Positions 1 to 8,855 of a stretch of DNA of 64,000 bases are shown here, piece by piece (positions within the stretch are counted from its first letter, which is position 1; the number at the start of each line of letters is the position of its first letter). Source of the stretch: Sulfurimonas sp. endosymbiont of Alviniconcha boucheti (GTDB taxonomy: Bacteria > Campylobacterota > Campylobacteria > Campylobacterales > Sulfurimonadaceae); assembly GCA_021766785.1 (NCBI GenBank), contig JAICBP010000081.1, positions 1 through 64,000 of the forward strand, in the 5' to 3' direction. Made by a program: the position numbers and the translations under genes. The notes under the pieces are model-generated. The model was given only the letters and a program-made list of their open reading frames with translations, was not told the origin of the DNA and made no database searches.

Positions 1-1335
1 TTCTATATAGCTATAGCTTTGATACCACTTTTCATTAGCTTCTTCTATATTATCAAGTGCTGGAGTGATAGCTTGTAGTTGTTCAACAGTTATTGTTGAT
101 TTAGTATTTATGTGTTCACTAGCTATCTTTAAGAGAATATTATTTGTTCTCTCTGATGGTATCTGATTTCCTAAAGGAGGTTGATCTTTGATACAGCGAA
201 CAGACATACCGTACACTCTTGATCTGCTATTGTTACTATTAAGGGTGTTGGCACCTGCTGAACTGAAAGATAAATTACGTACACTATCCCCATTGACTGA
301 ACCACTCCAGTATTTAGCAAAAATATTTTTATATATTACTGTACCAGTACTCTTGTCACGATAGCCAGTCTGAGATAATTTTAGAACACTCCCTAAAGCA
401 CCTATAGCATTTTTTGTAGCCCATGTTTGGGTCTCTTGATACCATTCATTAGCGGCATCATTAGATCCATTTGGATTGAGTGGTAGTCTATATCCTGCTG
501 GACAGACATTGTTTGGACTTGATTCACTTGCCCATAGAGTATCATCTTTATTTATTCTCCAGTTTAATGAATAGTTTGTCTCTGTAATAAAAAGTGAATT
601 AGATGGAGAATTAGATCGCGTAGTTGTCGTACCATATCTTCCGTATCCATTTTCACTATCTATCCAGTTAATTAGCTCATGCCCATCTGCTTTTCTTCCC
701 CACTGAAAGAGTGAACCATAAGCAAGGTAGTCATCACTTGCAGTTGCTTGTTGCGATGCATTGTAATCACTACTATTTGTATCTGCATACCCAGCACCAA
801 GGTTATTGTTTAGCCATGTTCTTCCTGTATTAGGGTTTGTTACTGCTAGATAGACAAATCTATGTTCAAATGCTCCATTTGTTTTTTTATAGAAGTTTCT
901 ATCTAATATAGCATTAGTAGGTAGATTAAAACCATTCACTTCATCTATCATATTTTGTACTTCTTCTATAGTAGTAGGTGAGCTAATATTAGTATCACTA
1001 CTTTCTATATAGCTTTGATACCACTTTTCATTAGCCTCTTCTACATTATTAAGTGCTGGAGTAATGGTTTTTAGTCGTGCAACTGTTATAGTTGATTTAT
1101 GATTACTGTGTTCATTACTTATCTCTGATAGGATACTAAGAGTCCTTTCATCTAGATGGTTTATATGCTTCCCATCTATAGGCTTTTTATTTTTAGAGAG
1201 TGTAATATTTCTCTCTAGTATATTGCTCGTGTCTTTAGAGCTTGGTGTGCTCTTAAATCGATCATTTTTACTACAACCCATCATTCCTATTCCGAGAATA
1301 ATAAGTGCGGTTAATGATATATTTTTAAAATTCAT
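1..1335 (-). CDS. FISUMP-domain lipoprotein, partial (C-terminus outside window)
   Basis: The frame is open from the ATG at 1335 to the left edge (445 codons, no stop), so the 3' end is missing. The protein starts with a lipoprotein signal ending in GIGMMGC (Cys21), then a polar linker, then a FISUMP domain (Fibrobacter succinogenes major paralogous domain family) recognised by TGRTWLNNNLGAGYA, YGSLFQWGRKADGHE and NNVCPAGYRLP. Near the edge a second repeat starts (KSTITVEQLQAITPAL), so the full protein probably has two domains like the gene at 5714. An AGGAGT ribosome binding site precedes the start. The function of FISUMP proteins is unknown; outer-membrane or surface anchoring is inferred from the lipobox. 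Confidence 0.85.
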   Translation of the reverse strand, partial: MNFKNISLTALIILGIGMMGCSKNDRFKSTPSSKDTSNILERNITLSKNKKPIDGKHINHLDERTLSILSEISNEHSNHKSTITVARLKTITPALNNVEEANEKWYQSYIESSDTNISSPTTIEEVQNMIDEVNGFNLPTNAILDRNFYKKTNGAFEHRFVYLAVTNPNTGRTWLNNNLGAGYADTNSSDYNASQQATASDDYLAYGSLFQWGRKADGHELINWIDSENGYGRYGTTTTRSNSPSNSLFITETNYSLNWRINKDDTLWASESSPNNVCPAGYRLPLNPNGSNDAANEWYQETQTWATKNAIGALGSVLKLSQTGYRDKSTGTVIYKNIFAKYWSGSVNGDSVRNLSFSSAGANTLNSNNSRSRVYGMSVRCIKDQPPLGNQIPSERTNNILLKIASEHINTKSTITVEQLQAITPALDNIEEANEKWYQSYSYIE

Positions 1336-1451
1336 GTTTTACTCCTATTTTGTAAAAAACTAAAATCTAAATATCTGATTTCGCCATTAAACTTAATTTT
1401 GACTAATTAAAGTAGTTAAATTTAATTGCCAAAAAAATTTTAAGGGAACGA

Positions 1452-1457
1452 ATTATA
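1452..1457 (-). promoter_or_regulatory. Putative -10 box of the first FISUMP gene
   Basis: ATTATA on the plus strand reads TATAAT on the minus strand, about 117 bases upstream of the ATG at 1335. No convincing -35 box is seen, as is usual for sigma70 promoters in Campylobacterota. The leader between box and start is AT-rich and holds no gene. Confidence 0.45.
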
Positions 1458-1611
1458 GCAAAAAATTTAATATTTTGCAAGTATTTTAAAAAGAATTTTA
1501 AATTAAGCAAAAGTTTATCAATATGAACATATTAATTTTTGTCTATACTAATTTTTTACTGCACTTGTATTTACTCTGATCAGAGGCTTTTATAGCATCA
1601 ATTTTTTGAAA

Positions 1612-3579
1612 TTACTTCTTAATGATATGCATCTCTACTATCTCTTCAAGTTTTGCAACTATAGAGGGGTCTTCTAGTGTTGAAATATCTTGAGTGATCT
1701 CTTCACCCTTTGCAAGTGCACGTAAAATACGGCGCATTATTTTTCCAGAGCGAGTCTTTGGAAGTCCAGGTGCGAAAATTATATCATCACAAATGGCAAT
1801 ATTTCCTATCTCTTTTTTGATAACAGAGTTAATAGCTTTTATCTCTTCAAGTTTATTAGAAATATCTTTATCAGATTTGAATACAATGTAAGCAAAGATA
1901 CCTTCACCTTTTAATTTATGTGGTTTTCCGACAACTGCAACTTCTGCAACATTAGAATATTTTTTGATAGCTGCTTCTACTTCAGCAGTTCCCATTCTAT
2001 GTCCAGAAACATTGATAACATCATCAGTACGACCTGTGATAGTTATATAGCCATCTTCATCGTAACATGCACCATCACCTGTGAAGTAAACAGCTTTGCC
2101 ATCTTTTGTGACATCACTATAGTATGACTTAATATAACGCTCTTCATCACCCCAAACGCCACGAATTTGTGCAGGCCATGGTTTTGTTATACACATATAA
2201 CCAGTCTTACCAACTTCAGCTTTTTCACCAGTAGCAGGATCTAAAATTTCAGCAATAATTCCAGGAAGAGGAAGTGTTGCACATGCTGGTTTGATAGGTG
2301 TAGCCCCTGGAAGAGGAGAAATGATATGTCCACCAGTTTCAGTCTGCCAGTAAGTATCAACGATTGCACATTTACTGCTACCAACTTCTTCATAGTACCA
2401 TTTCCAAGCAGGAGGATCTATTGGTTCACCAACTGTTCCAAGTACTTTTAGGCTTGAGAGGTCATACTTTTTAGGCTCATCTTCACCCATTTTGTGTAAA
2501 ACACGGATTGCTGTAGGGGCTGTATAAAACTGATTAATTCTATGGTTTTCTATCATTGCCCAAGGACGACCTGCATCAGGGTGCGTGATAACCCCCTCAA
2601 ACATTATAGTAGTAGCACCCATCGCAAGTGGACCATAAACGATATAAGTATGTCCAGTAATCCAGCCAATATCAGCAGTACACCAGTAAGTGTCATTCTC
2701 TTTTACATCAAATACCCACTCCATAGTCATTTGTGCCCAAAGGATATAGCCTGCTGAGTTATGCTGTACACCTTTTGGTTTACCTGTTGAACCTGATGTA
2801 TAGAGTAAGAAAAGTGGATCTTCTGAATCCATAACTTCCGCCGTACATAGAGTTGATTTATCTTTGATAAGTTCGCTATAGGAGTAGTCTCGACCAGATT
2901 TCCAAGTTATTTTTTCCTTATTACGCTCAATAACCAGAACTTTTTGAACTGGCGTTTCGCCTTCTAGTGCTGCATCAACAACAGGCTTAAGCATATAAGG
3001 CTTCTCTTTTCTAAAAGCACCATCAGCAGTGATAACTACTTTTGCCTTAGCATCTTCAATACGGTCTTTAAGAGCTTCAGCAGAAAATCCACCAAAGACA
3101 ATAGAGTGAATAGCACCTATACGAGCACAAGCGAGCATTGCGTAAACAGCTTCAGGTATCATAGGCATATAGATAACAATACGCTCACCCTTGAGAACAC
3201 CAAAATCTTCTTTAAGAAGGTTAGCAAATCTATTAACATTTTTATAAAGATCAAGGTATGTAATTGTCTGAATATCACCACGATCTCCTTCAAATATGAT
3301 GGCCGCTTTGTTCTTACGAGTATTTAAGTGACGGTCTATACACTGAGAAGCGACATTGAGCTTTCCACCATTGAACCACTTTACAAAAGGAGCTTTTGAC
3401 TCATCAAGTACACTTGTGAACTGTTCTATCCAATCTATCTTCTCTTTTGCAGCATCGCCCCAAAAACCTTCATAATCATTTATGGCTTTTTTTTGAAGTG
3501 CATTATATGCATCCATACTACCTATTCTCGCATTTTTAGCGAACTCATAATTTGGTTGAAAAATCTGTTTTTTTGACAT
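1612..3579 (-). CDS. acs: Acetyl-CoA synthetase (AMP-forming)
   Basis: Activates acetate with ATP to acetyl-AMP and then acetyl-CoA in the cytoplasm. The 655-residue length is normal for Acs. Seen: N-terminal ACAS-type region, the adenylation P-loop [11 protein letters not shown] near residue 258, the YWQTETGG motif, the hinge and CoA region [13 protein letters not shown], and the C-terminal [11 protein letters not shown] carrying the lysine that is acetylated in other Acs enzymes (near residue 610). The start at 3579 is chosen over an in-frame ATG at 3645 because AGGAGT lies just upstream of it and a TATAAT box at 3634-3639 would be inside the longer reading. It is monocistronic, divergent from the FISUMP gene at 3990. 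Confidence 0.96.
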   Translation of the reverse strand: MSKKQIFQPNYEFAKNARIGSMDAYNALQKKAINDYEGFWGDAAKEKIDWIEQFTSVLDESKAPFVKWFNGGKLNVASQCIDRHLNTRKNKAAIIFEGDRGDIQTITYLDLYKNVNRFANLLKEDFGVLKGERIVIYMPMIPEAVYAMLACARIGAIHSIVFGGFSAEALKDRIEDAKAKVVITADGAFRKEKPYMLKPVVDAALEGETPVQKVLVIERNKEKITWKSGRDYSYSELIKDKSTLCTAEVMDSEDPLFLLYTSGSTGKPKGVQHNSAGYILWAQMTMEWVFDVKENDTYWCTADIGWITGHTYIVYGPLAMGATTIMFEGVITHPDAGRPWAMIENHRINQFYTAPTAIRVLHKMGEDEPKKYDLSSLKVLGTVGEPIDPPAWKWYYEEVGSSKCAIVDTYWQTETGGHIISPLPGATPIKPACATLPLPGIIAEILDPATGEKAEVGKTGYMCITKPWPAQIRGVWGDEERYIKSYYSDVTKDGKAVYFTGDGACYDEDGYITITGRTDDVINVSGHRMGTAEVEAAIKKYSNVAEVAVVGKPHKLKGEGIFAYIVFKSDKDISNKLEEIKAINSVIKKEIGNIAICDDIIFAPGLPKTRSGKIMRRILRALAKGEEITQDISTLEDPSIVAKLEEIVEMHIIKK

Positions 3580-3633
3580 AATATCTACTCCTTTGGTAAA
3601 GAGAACTCTTGAGGTTTTATAGGATTGTATCGA

Positions 3634-3639
3634 ATTATA
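3634..3639 (-). promoter_or_regulatory. Putative -10 box of acs
   Basis: TATAAT on the minus strand, about 55 bases upstream of the chosen acs ATG. It supports the short acs start. Confidence 0.5.
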
Positions 3640-3809
3640 AATCAATTTTTCCTTGCAAAAGATAAGTAATTGTCTTATACATCCAAATCCTAAAAAAGTA
3701 GAGCATTATAGATGCTTCTATTGCTCAACTTTTGAAATTTAGTTTTTAAAAGATTTTTGTGTATGAAATTATTTTGTGAAAAAAAATAGTTATATTTTTA
3801 AATTTGTAG

Positions 3810-3815
3810 TATAAT
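3810..3815 (+). promoter_or_regulatory. Putative -10 box of the second FISUMP gene
   Basis: TATAAT in a long T/A-rich context, about 175 bases upstream of the ATG at 3990. This implies a long leader of about 165 bases, which is partly conserved before the next paralogue. Confidence 0.45.
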
Positions 3816-3989
3816 TTTTAAAGCAATTTTACATTTATGTGATTTTGTGGGTAAATATATGGTTTGTAAACATGAGTTGATATTTGATTATTTTACATTA
3901 TTCAATATTTAGTATAGATGTAAAAGTAATATCAAAACAGATAGCTCAGAGAAAAACTTTTACTTAAAGATCAAAAAAAAGGAAACGTG

Positions 3990-5126
3990 ATGAATATAAG
4001 ACAGAAAACTTTAGCGGCACTTCTTGTGCTAGGAATAGGAATGAGTGGTTGTAATATTAATGATAACAACCTTATCCCTCAAATAGTGAATAAAAAAACT
4101 AATGATCAGAATAAGACAATTGATAATAATAAAACAGTTGATCAGAACAATACTGAGGAGAATAGAACAGCTACTATTCTAGGAAATATAGGTTCTCAAC
4201 ATAGTAATCATAACTCAACTATAACAGTTGCACAACTACGAGAGATTACTCCAGCACTTAGTAATATAGATGATCGTTATCTAAATATCTATCAAAGATA
4301 TATAGCAAGTGCAGATACTAACATTAGCTCACCTGCTACAGTAGATGAAGTGCAGAGTATGATAGATGAAGTAAATGATTTTAACCTACCTGAACATGCT
4401 ATACTAGATAGAAGCTTTTTCAAAAAGACAAATGGAATCTTTGAGCATAGATTTGTTTATCTACCAGTAGAGAACAATACAACAGGAAGAACATGGCTAA
4501 ACAACAACCTTGGTGCTGATTATGCAAATGTAGATAGTAGTAATTACAATGTGTCACAACAAGCGACAGCAAGTAATGACCACTTAGCTTACGGTTCACT
4601 CTTCGAGTGGGGAAGAAAAGCAGATGGACATGAACTTATGAACTGGAATAGTGGTAATAGCGGATATGGAAGATATGGAACAACAGCTACTAAGGCTAAT
4701 AACCCAAATCACTCACTATATATTACATCAAACTTTTATCCACAATTCTGGAGATCAAATCAAGATGACACTCTATGGGCGCGTGAATCAAGTGCAAACA
4801 ATGTCTGTCCAGCAGGATATAGGTTACCACTTAATCCACATGGATCTAATGATGTTGCAAATGAGTGGTATCAAGAGACACAAACTTGGAATACACAAAA
4901 TGCAGCAGGTGCTTTAGGAAGTGTTTTAAAATTACCTCAAGTTGGCTACCGTCACAATGGAGATGGTAGAGTACGTACGAGAGACACTTACTCTCAATAC
5001 TGGACTGGATCAACATCTGGGATCGAAGCACGTGACATGTACTTTGACACAAGTAATTATACTCTTAATAGTAACGATCTTGGTTCAAGAACATACGGTG
5101 AAGCTGTCCGCTGTGTAAAAAACTAA
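3990..5126 (+). CDS. FISUMP-domain lipoprotein (single domain)
   Basis: 378 residues. The lipoprotein signal ends in GIGMSGC (Cys21). An Asn/Thr-rich linker rich in NKT/DQN follows, then a conserved STITVAQLREITPAL segment, a helical YQRYIASADTNISSPAT region, and one FISUMP domain (TGRTWLNNNLGADYA, YGSLFEWGRKADGHE, NNVCPAGYRLP, final RCVKN). The ATG at 3990 is preferred to the GTG at 3987; AAAGGAAA lies upstream. The gene has its own promoter and a hairpin terminator. It is one of three paralogues in the first 8 kb. The family is known from Fibrobacter and Bacteroidetes as secreted or surface proteins of unknown role; any adhesive role is inference. Confidence 0.88.
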   Translation: MNIRQKTLAALLVLGIGMSGCNINDNNLIPQIVNKKTNDQNKTIDNNKTVDQNNTEENRTATILGNIGSQHSNHNSTITVAQLREITPALSNIDDRYLNIYQRYIASADTNISSPATVDEVQSMIDEVNDFNLPEHAILDRSFFKKTNGIFEHRFVYLPVENNTTGRTWLNNNLGADYANVDSSNYNVSQQATASNDHLAYGSLFEWGRKADGHELMNWNSGNSGYGRYGTTATKANNPNHSLYITSNFYPQFWRSNQDDTLWARESSANNVCPAGYRLPLNPHGSNDVANEWYQETQTWNTQNAAGALGSVLKLPQVGYRHNGDGRVRTRDTYSQYWTGSTSGIEARDMYFDTSNYTLNSNDLGSRTYGEAVRCVKN

Positions 5127-5147
5127 CACTCCCCATGTTAGTAATCT

Positions 5148-5178
5148 TTTGATTCCCGCTGTTGCGGGATCAAATTTT
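5148..5178 (+). terminator. Rho-independent terminator after second FISUMP gene
   Basis: Hairpin with CCCGC/GCGGG core and TTGAT/ATCAA flanks (one bulged T), loop TGTT, followed by a T run. A near-identical copy follows the third FISUMP gene. Confidence 0.8.
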
Positions 5179-5527
5179 TAGTACTTTATTTTATAACCCA
5201 CAACTTTTCAAGTTTACTACCAAACATGTGCAAAAACTAATATAGTTTTCTCTCTTTACTATATTTATTCTGACTTCAAAACACCAATTCTAAAAACAAG
5301 TGCAATTTTTATCTTCTTCTTTTTGTTTTGTTCCCTCTATAGCTTTACATTTATAGTTACTCCTTTTTATATAGTATTTTATCTACTCTGTTAAAATATT
5401 ACAAACCTTATATGATCTACTTCTAACACTACTCTTCTCTCTGTCTTAAATTTCAGTAATTTATATTTCTTTGTATGAATTATCCTTGTTTGTGGTAAAA
5501 ATAGTTGTATTTTTTTTTAATTTACAC

Positions 5528-5533
5528 TATAAT
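5528..5533 (+). promoter_or_regulatory. Putative -10 box of the third FISUMP gene
   Basis: TATAAT after a T-rich run, in the same relative position as the box before the second FISUMP gene, about 180 bases before the ATG at 5714. Confidence 0.45.
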
Positions 5534-5713
5534 GTCAATCATTGTTTCCAATGAATTTTCATTTATGCGATTTTGTAAGTAAATTTAGATTCATAGGATT
5601 CATGATGATATTTGATCAATATCAGATATCTAACTACAGATATAAAATTCTTATCAATGGTGGATAACCAAGAGAGGAATTTTTATATACTAATACAGAA
5701 AAAGAGGAAATAC

Positions 5714-7870
5714 ATGACAGATTTTAGACACATATCTTTAGCAGTACTTTTTGTTCTTGGAACAGGAATAACAGGTTGTAATGAAAATGACAATACAACT
5801 AGTCAAGATAAGGGTACTACAAACCTTAAAGATAAGCAGATTACAAACAACCGTAATGAGTATAAAGGTGATGTAAACACTACAAACCCTGGTGATGAAA
5901 ACACTACAAATTCTGGTGATAAAAACACTACAAACTCTGGTGATAAAAACACTACAAACTCTGGTGATAAAAACACTACAAACTCTGGTGATAAAAACAC
6001 TACAAACTCTGGTGATGAAAACACTATTAAAATCCTCTCAAAAATCAGTGTTGAGCACAATAATAGTAAATCAACTATCACAGTTGCACAACTAAAAGAT
6101 ATCACTCCAGCACTTAATAATATAAATGATGATTATGAAAAGTGGTATCAGAACTATATAGAAGGTGATAATAACTTTAGCACACCTGCTAAAATAGAAG
6201 AACTACAGAGTATGATAGATGAAGTTAATGATTTAGTACTGCCTGAAAATGCTATACTTGATAGAAATTTCTACAAAAAAACAAATGGAAAATTTGAACA
6301 TAAATTTATTTATCTACCAGTAGTAAATAATAGTACAGGAAGAACATGGCTAAATAATAACCTTGGTGCTGAGTATGCAGATTCTACCAATTCAAATGGT
6401 AACTATAATCCAGAACAACAAGCAACTGCAAGTACTGACTACTTAGCTTATGGCTCACTTTTCCAGTGGGGAAGAAAAGCAGATGGACATGAGCTTATGA
6501 ATTGGATTGCTGATCATAATGGAACTGCAAAATATGGTATTACAACTGAACAAGCTGATATTCCAGATAATTCACTTTTTGTCACAGGTTCTAGTGATTG
6601 GAGATCAACACCAGATAATACTTTATGGGATAGTGAAGCAAGTGAAAACAATGTTTGTCCAGCAGGATACAGACTACCACTTAATCCATATGGAGCTAGT
6701 GATATATCAAATGAGTTCTACCAAGAGACACAAACTTGGTCAAGTCAAGACGCTGCAGGAGCATTAGCTAGTATCCTAAAAATACCAATGGCTGGTTATC
6801 GTCTCAATTCTAATGGAGGATTTGATAGACCAGGAGTAATTGCACTTTTTTGGCAAGGATCATGGACAAAGCCTAAATTTTATATTAATTCATCTAGGTT
6901 GATGGTAAATAGCGATAGTAGTAAATCATTTGGTATGTCCATTCGCTGTATAAAAGAGCAAACGCCATCAGAGAGATCTTATAGTATCTTATTAGAAATA
7001 GGTAATGAACACAATAGTAGTAAATCAACTATAACAGTTGCACAATTAAAAGATATTACTCCAGCACTTCAGAATATAAATGATGATTATAAAAACATCT
7101 ATCGAAGCTATATTGAAGCAGCAGATAATAACTTTAGCAAACCTGCTACAATAGAGGAAATACAAAAAATGATAGATGAAGTGAATGCTCTTAGCTTACC
7201 TGAAAATGCCATACTAGATAAAAACTTTTTCAAAAAAACACGTGGAAAATTTGAGCATAGATTTGTTTATCTACCAGTAGAAAATAATACTACAGGAAAG
7301 ACATGGTTAAATAATAATCTTGGAGCATGGTATGCAAAATTTGGTAGTAATACTTATAATCCAGCACAACAAGCTAAAGGTGCAAATGATAACTATGCCA
7401 AAGGTTCACTCTTCCAATGGGGAAGAAAAGCTGATGGACATGAGATTGTAGATGGTTGGTCACCCAATGGAGCTATTGACCATAGAAGTACAACAACAAC
7501 AAAAAGTGATAATCCAACTGATGGAAAATTTATTGCTGTAGGTGGTGATTGGAGAGTACATCCAAATGCTGATCTTTGGAAAGGTCTAAGTGCTCCAAAT
7601 AATCCTTGTCCTACAGATTACAGAGTACCGACAAAAGAGGAGTTAAATGCAGAGGCTCAAACTTGGGACTCTTTAGATGTTACAGGATCATTGAGTAGTC
7701 TGCTAAAAATACCTGGTCCAGGATGGCTTGGTCAAAATGGTAACCTTATTTATTACCCTGGTGGTGTGCCTCGCCTTTGGTATGCATCTGGAGGATTTGC
7801 ATGGACACCTAAAAGACTTGACTCTACGCAAAGAACAGATGGGCAACCTGTCCGCTGTATAAAAAACTAA
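5714..7870 (+). CDS. FISUMP-domain lipoprotein, two-domain, with octapeptide repeat linker
   Basis: 718 residues from the ATG at 5714, preceded by GAGGAAATAC. An in-frame upstream ATG at 5612 is rejected because it would bury the signal peptide. The lipobox is GTGITGC (Cys22). A linker with six octapeptides of the NTTNSGDK type (residues about 55-102) leads to two full FISUMP units, each made of an STITVAQLKDITPAL segment, a helical segment and a FISUMP domain (TGRTWLNNNLGAEYA with YGSLFQWGRKADGHE; TGKTWLNNNLGAWYA with KGSLFQWGRKADGHE). The second domain has diverged (NNPCPTDYRVPTKEE). Intragenic duplication seems to have made the two-domain form. Function unknown; likely surface-exposed lipoprotein by inference. 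Confidence 0.88.
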   Translation: MTDFRHISLAVLFVLGTGITGCNENDNTTSQDKGTTNLKDKQITNNRNEYKGDVNTTNPGDENTTNSGDKNTTNSGDKNTTNSGDKNTTNSGDKNTTNSGDENTIKILSKISVEHNNSKSTITVAQLKDITPALNNINDDYEKWYQNYIEGDNNFSTPAKIEELQSMIDEVNDLVLPENAILDRNFYKKTNGKFEHKFIYLPVVNNSTGRTWLNNNLGAEYADSTNSNGNYNPEQQATASTDYLAYGSLFQWGRKADGHELMNWIADHNGTAKYGITTEQADIPDNSLFVTGSSDWRSTPDNTLWDSEASENNVCPAGYRLPLNPYGASDISNEFYQETQTWSSQDAAGALASILKIPMAGYRLNSNGGFDRPGVIALFWQGSWTKPKFYINSSRLMVNSDSSKSFGMSIRCIKEQTPSERSYSILLEIGNEHNSSKSTITVAQLKDITPALQNINDDYKNIYRSYIEAADNNFSKPATIEEIQKMIDEVNALSLPENAILDKNFFKKTRGKFEHRFVYLPVENNTTGKTWLNNNLGAWYAKFGSNTYNPAQQAKGANDNYAKGSLFQWGRKADGHEIVDGWSPNGAIDHRSTTTTKSDNPTDGKFIAVGGDWRVHPNADLWKGLSAPNNPCPTDYRVPTKEELNAEAQTWDSLDVTGSLSSLLKIPGPGWLGQNGNLIYYPGGVPRLWYASGGFAWTPKRLDSTQRTDGQPVRCIKN
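5876..6019 (+). repeat. 24-bp tandem repeat, six units, in frame
   Basis: Six consecutive 24-bp units encode NTTNPGDE, then NTTNSGDK four times, then NTTNSGDE. The four central units are almost identical at the DNA level. Because the unit is a multiple of three, gain or loss changes linker length without a frameshift. Confidence 0.95.
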
Positions 7871-7890
7871 CACTCCCCATGTTAGTAATC

Positions 7891-7919
7891 TTTTGATTCT
7901 CGCTGTTGCGGGAATCAAA
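7891..7919 (+). terminator. Terminator-like hairpin after third FISUMP gene
   Basis: TTTGATTCTCGC, loop TGTT, GCGGGAATCAAA: a 12-bp stem with one G-T pair. It is the duplicate of the hairpin at 5148-5178, and the preceding 20 bases are identical too. The T run is weaker here. Confidence 0.7.
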
Positions 7920-7961
7920 TGTAACTCTTTGTAAAGAAGCTAAGTATTCGTTTTAATTAGC

Positions 7962-7967
7962 TATAAT
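7962..7967 (+). promoter_or_regulatory. Putative -10 box of pyrF
   Basis: TATAAT about 45 bases upstream of the pyrF ATG. Confidence 0.5.
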
Positions 7968-8011
7968 TTCCTCATCTTCAAAAATGTATAATTAACTAAA
8001 AAGAGAATATT

Positions 8012-8695
8012 ATGGAATTATGTGTTGCCCTTGATCTACCAACCAAAGAAGAGAATTTACTATTAATTGAGAAAATAAAAGATCACGATGTCTGGCTGAA
8101 AGTAGGACTTCGTACCTATATCCGTGATGGTGAAGAGTTTTTGAAGTCCATCAAAAGAATCAATCCCAACTTTAAAATATTTTTAGATCTTAAACTCTAT
8201 GATATACCAAATACTATGGCAGATGCTGCAGAATCTATCATGGGATTAGGTGTAGATATGTTTAATATTCATGCTAGTGCTGGTAAACGTGCCATGAAGA
8301 GTGTTATGGAGCGTGTAAAAAAATATGATACTCGTCCTATTATTTTAGCTGTAACAGCCCTTACATCCTTCTCTGAAGATGAATTCATGGCAGTATATAA
8401 AGTAGATATTGCTTCTAAAGCTGATCAGTTTGCAAAAGATGCCATGGAGAGTGGACTTGATGGTGTTGTCTGCTCAGCTTTCGAGTCTATCTCTATTAAA
8501 AATATTACAAGCAAAGATTTTATGACTCTCACTCCAGGTATACGTCCTTTTGGTGAAGAGACTGGAGATCAAAAGAGAGTTGCTGATGTGACATTTGCTA
8601 AAGAGCAGCTTGTGAACTTTATTGTTGTCGGGCGTCCTATCTATCAAGCACAAAACCCATCAGAAGTTGTAGCAAAAATTTTAACTCTTATTTAA
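8012..8695 (+). CDS. pyrF: Orotidine 5'-phosphate decarboxylase
   Basis: Decarboxylates OMP to UMP, the last step of de novo pyrimidine synthesis. The 227 residues fit the family. Seen: N-terminal ELCVALDLPT, the catalytic DLKLYDIPNTMADAA motif (Asp-x-Lys-x-x-Asp) near residue 58, the TPGIRPF phosphate-binding segment, and the VVGRPIYQAQNP C-terminal phosphate loop. The start ATG has AAGAGAA upstream. It stands alone between the FISUMP cluster and the tRNA; carB and a dihydroorotase homologue lie elsewhere in this window. Confidence 0.95.
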   Translation: MELCVALDLPTKEENLLLIEKIKDHDVWLKVGLRTYIRDGEEFLKSIKRINPNFKIFLDLKLYDIPNTMADAAESIMGLGVDMFNIHASAGKRAMKSVMERVKKYDTRPIILAVTALTSFSEDEFMAVYKVDIASKADQFAKDAMESGLDGVVCSAFESISIKNITSKDFMTLTPGIRPFGEETGDQKRVADVTFAKEQLVNFIVVGRPIYQAQNPSEVVAKILTLI

Positions 8696-8730
8696 CAAAT
8701 AGTTTAAGCAAAATATTATAAAATACTTAC

Positions 8731-8736
8731 TATAAT
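8731..8736 (+). promoter_or_regulatory. -10 box of the serine tRNA
   Basis: TATAAT ending 18 bases before the first base of the tRNA, a spacing typical for a tRNA transcribed from its own promoter. Confidence 0.55.
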
Positions 8737-8754
8737 CACACTCTTTAAACAAGT

Positions 8755-8844
8755 GGAGAATTGGGTGAGTGGCTGAAACCACACCCCTGCTAAGGGTGCG
8801 AGGGGGCAACTCCTCCGAGAGTTCGAATCTCTCATTCTCCACCA
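8755..8844 (+). tRNA. tRNA-Ser (anticodon GCT)
   Basis: The acceptor stem GGAGAAT pairs with ATTCTCC (8834-8840). The anticodon stem CACCC/GGGTG encloses the loop CTGCTAA with anticodon GCT, reading AGC and AGU. A long variable arm (class II) is present, and the T stem GAGAG/CTCTC encloses TTCGAAT. The base after the acceptor stem is A, followed by an encoded CCA. Serine tRNAs usually carry G at the discriminator position, so the A is slightly unusual. Confidence 0.95.
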
Positions 8845-8855
8845 CTGAAAATTTT

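Larger units (their letters stand above)
3580..3989. other. Divergent intergenic region acs / FISUMP
   Basis: About 410 bases with no gene. It holds the acs promoter on the minus strand and the FISUMP promoter on the plus strand. The right-hand 200 bases resemble the stretch at about 5490-5713 upstream of the next FISUMP gene (shared blocks such as GATTTTGT and GATATTTGAT), so promoter and leader were duplicated with the gene. Confidence 0.6.
5127..5713. other. Intergenic region between FISUMP genes two and three
   Basis: Nearly 590 bases. The left end holds the terminator. The middle (about 5180-5480) is AT-rich with many pyrimidine runs; no gene, RNA or repeat is recognised there. The right end (about 5490-5713) is the duplicated promoter and leader of the next FISUMP gene, with TATAAT at 5528-5533. 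Confidence 0.6.

Noticed and set aside
5876..6019. Possible CRISPR array
   Set aside because: Units are directly adjacent with no unique spacers and encode an in-frame octapeptide.
5803..6105. Open frame of 100 codons opposite the tandem repeat with repeated LSPEFVVF units
   Set aside because: It is the reverse complement of the 24-bp repeat in the FISUMP gene; repeats keep several frames open.
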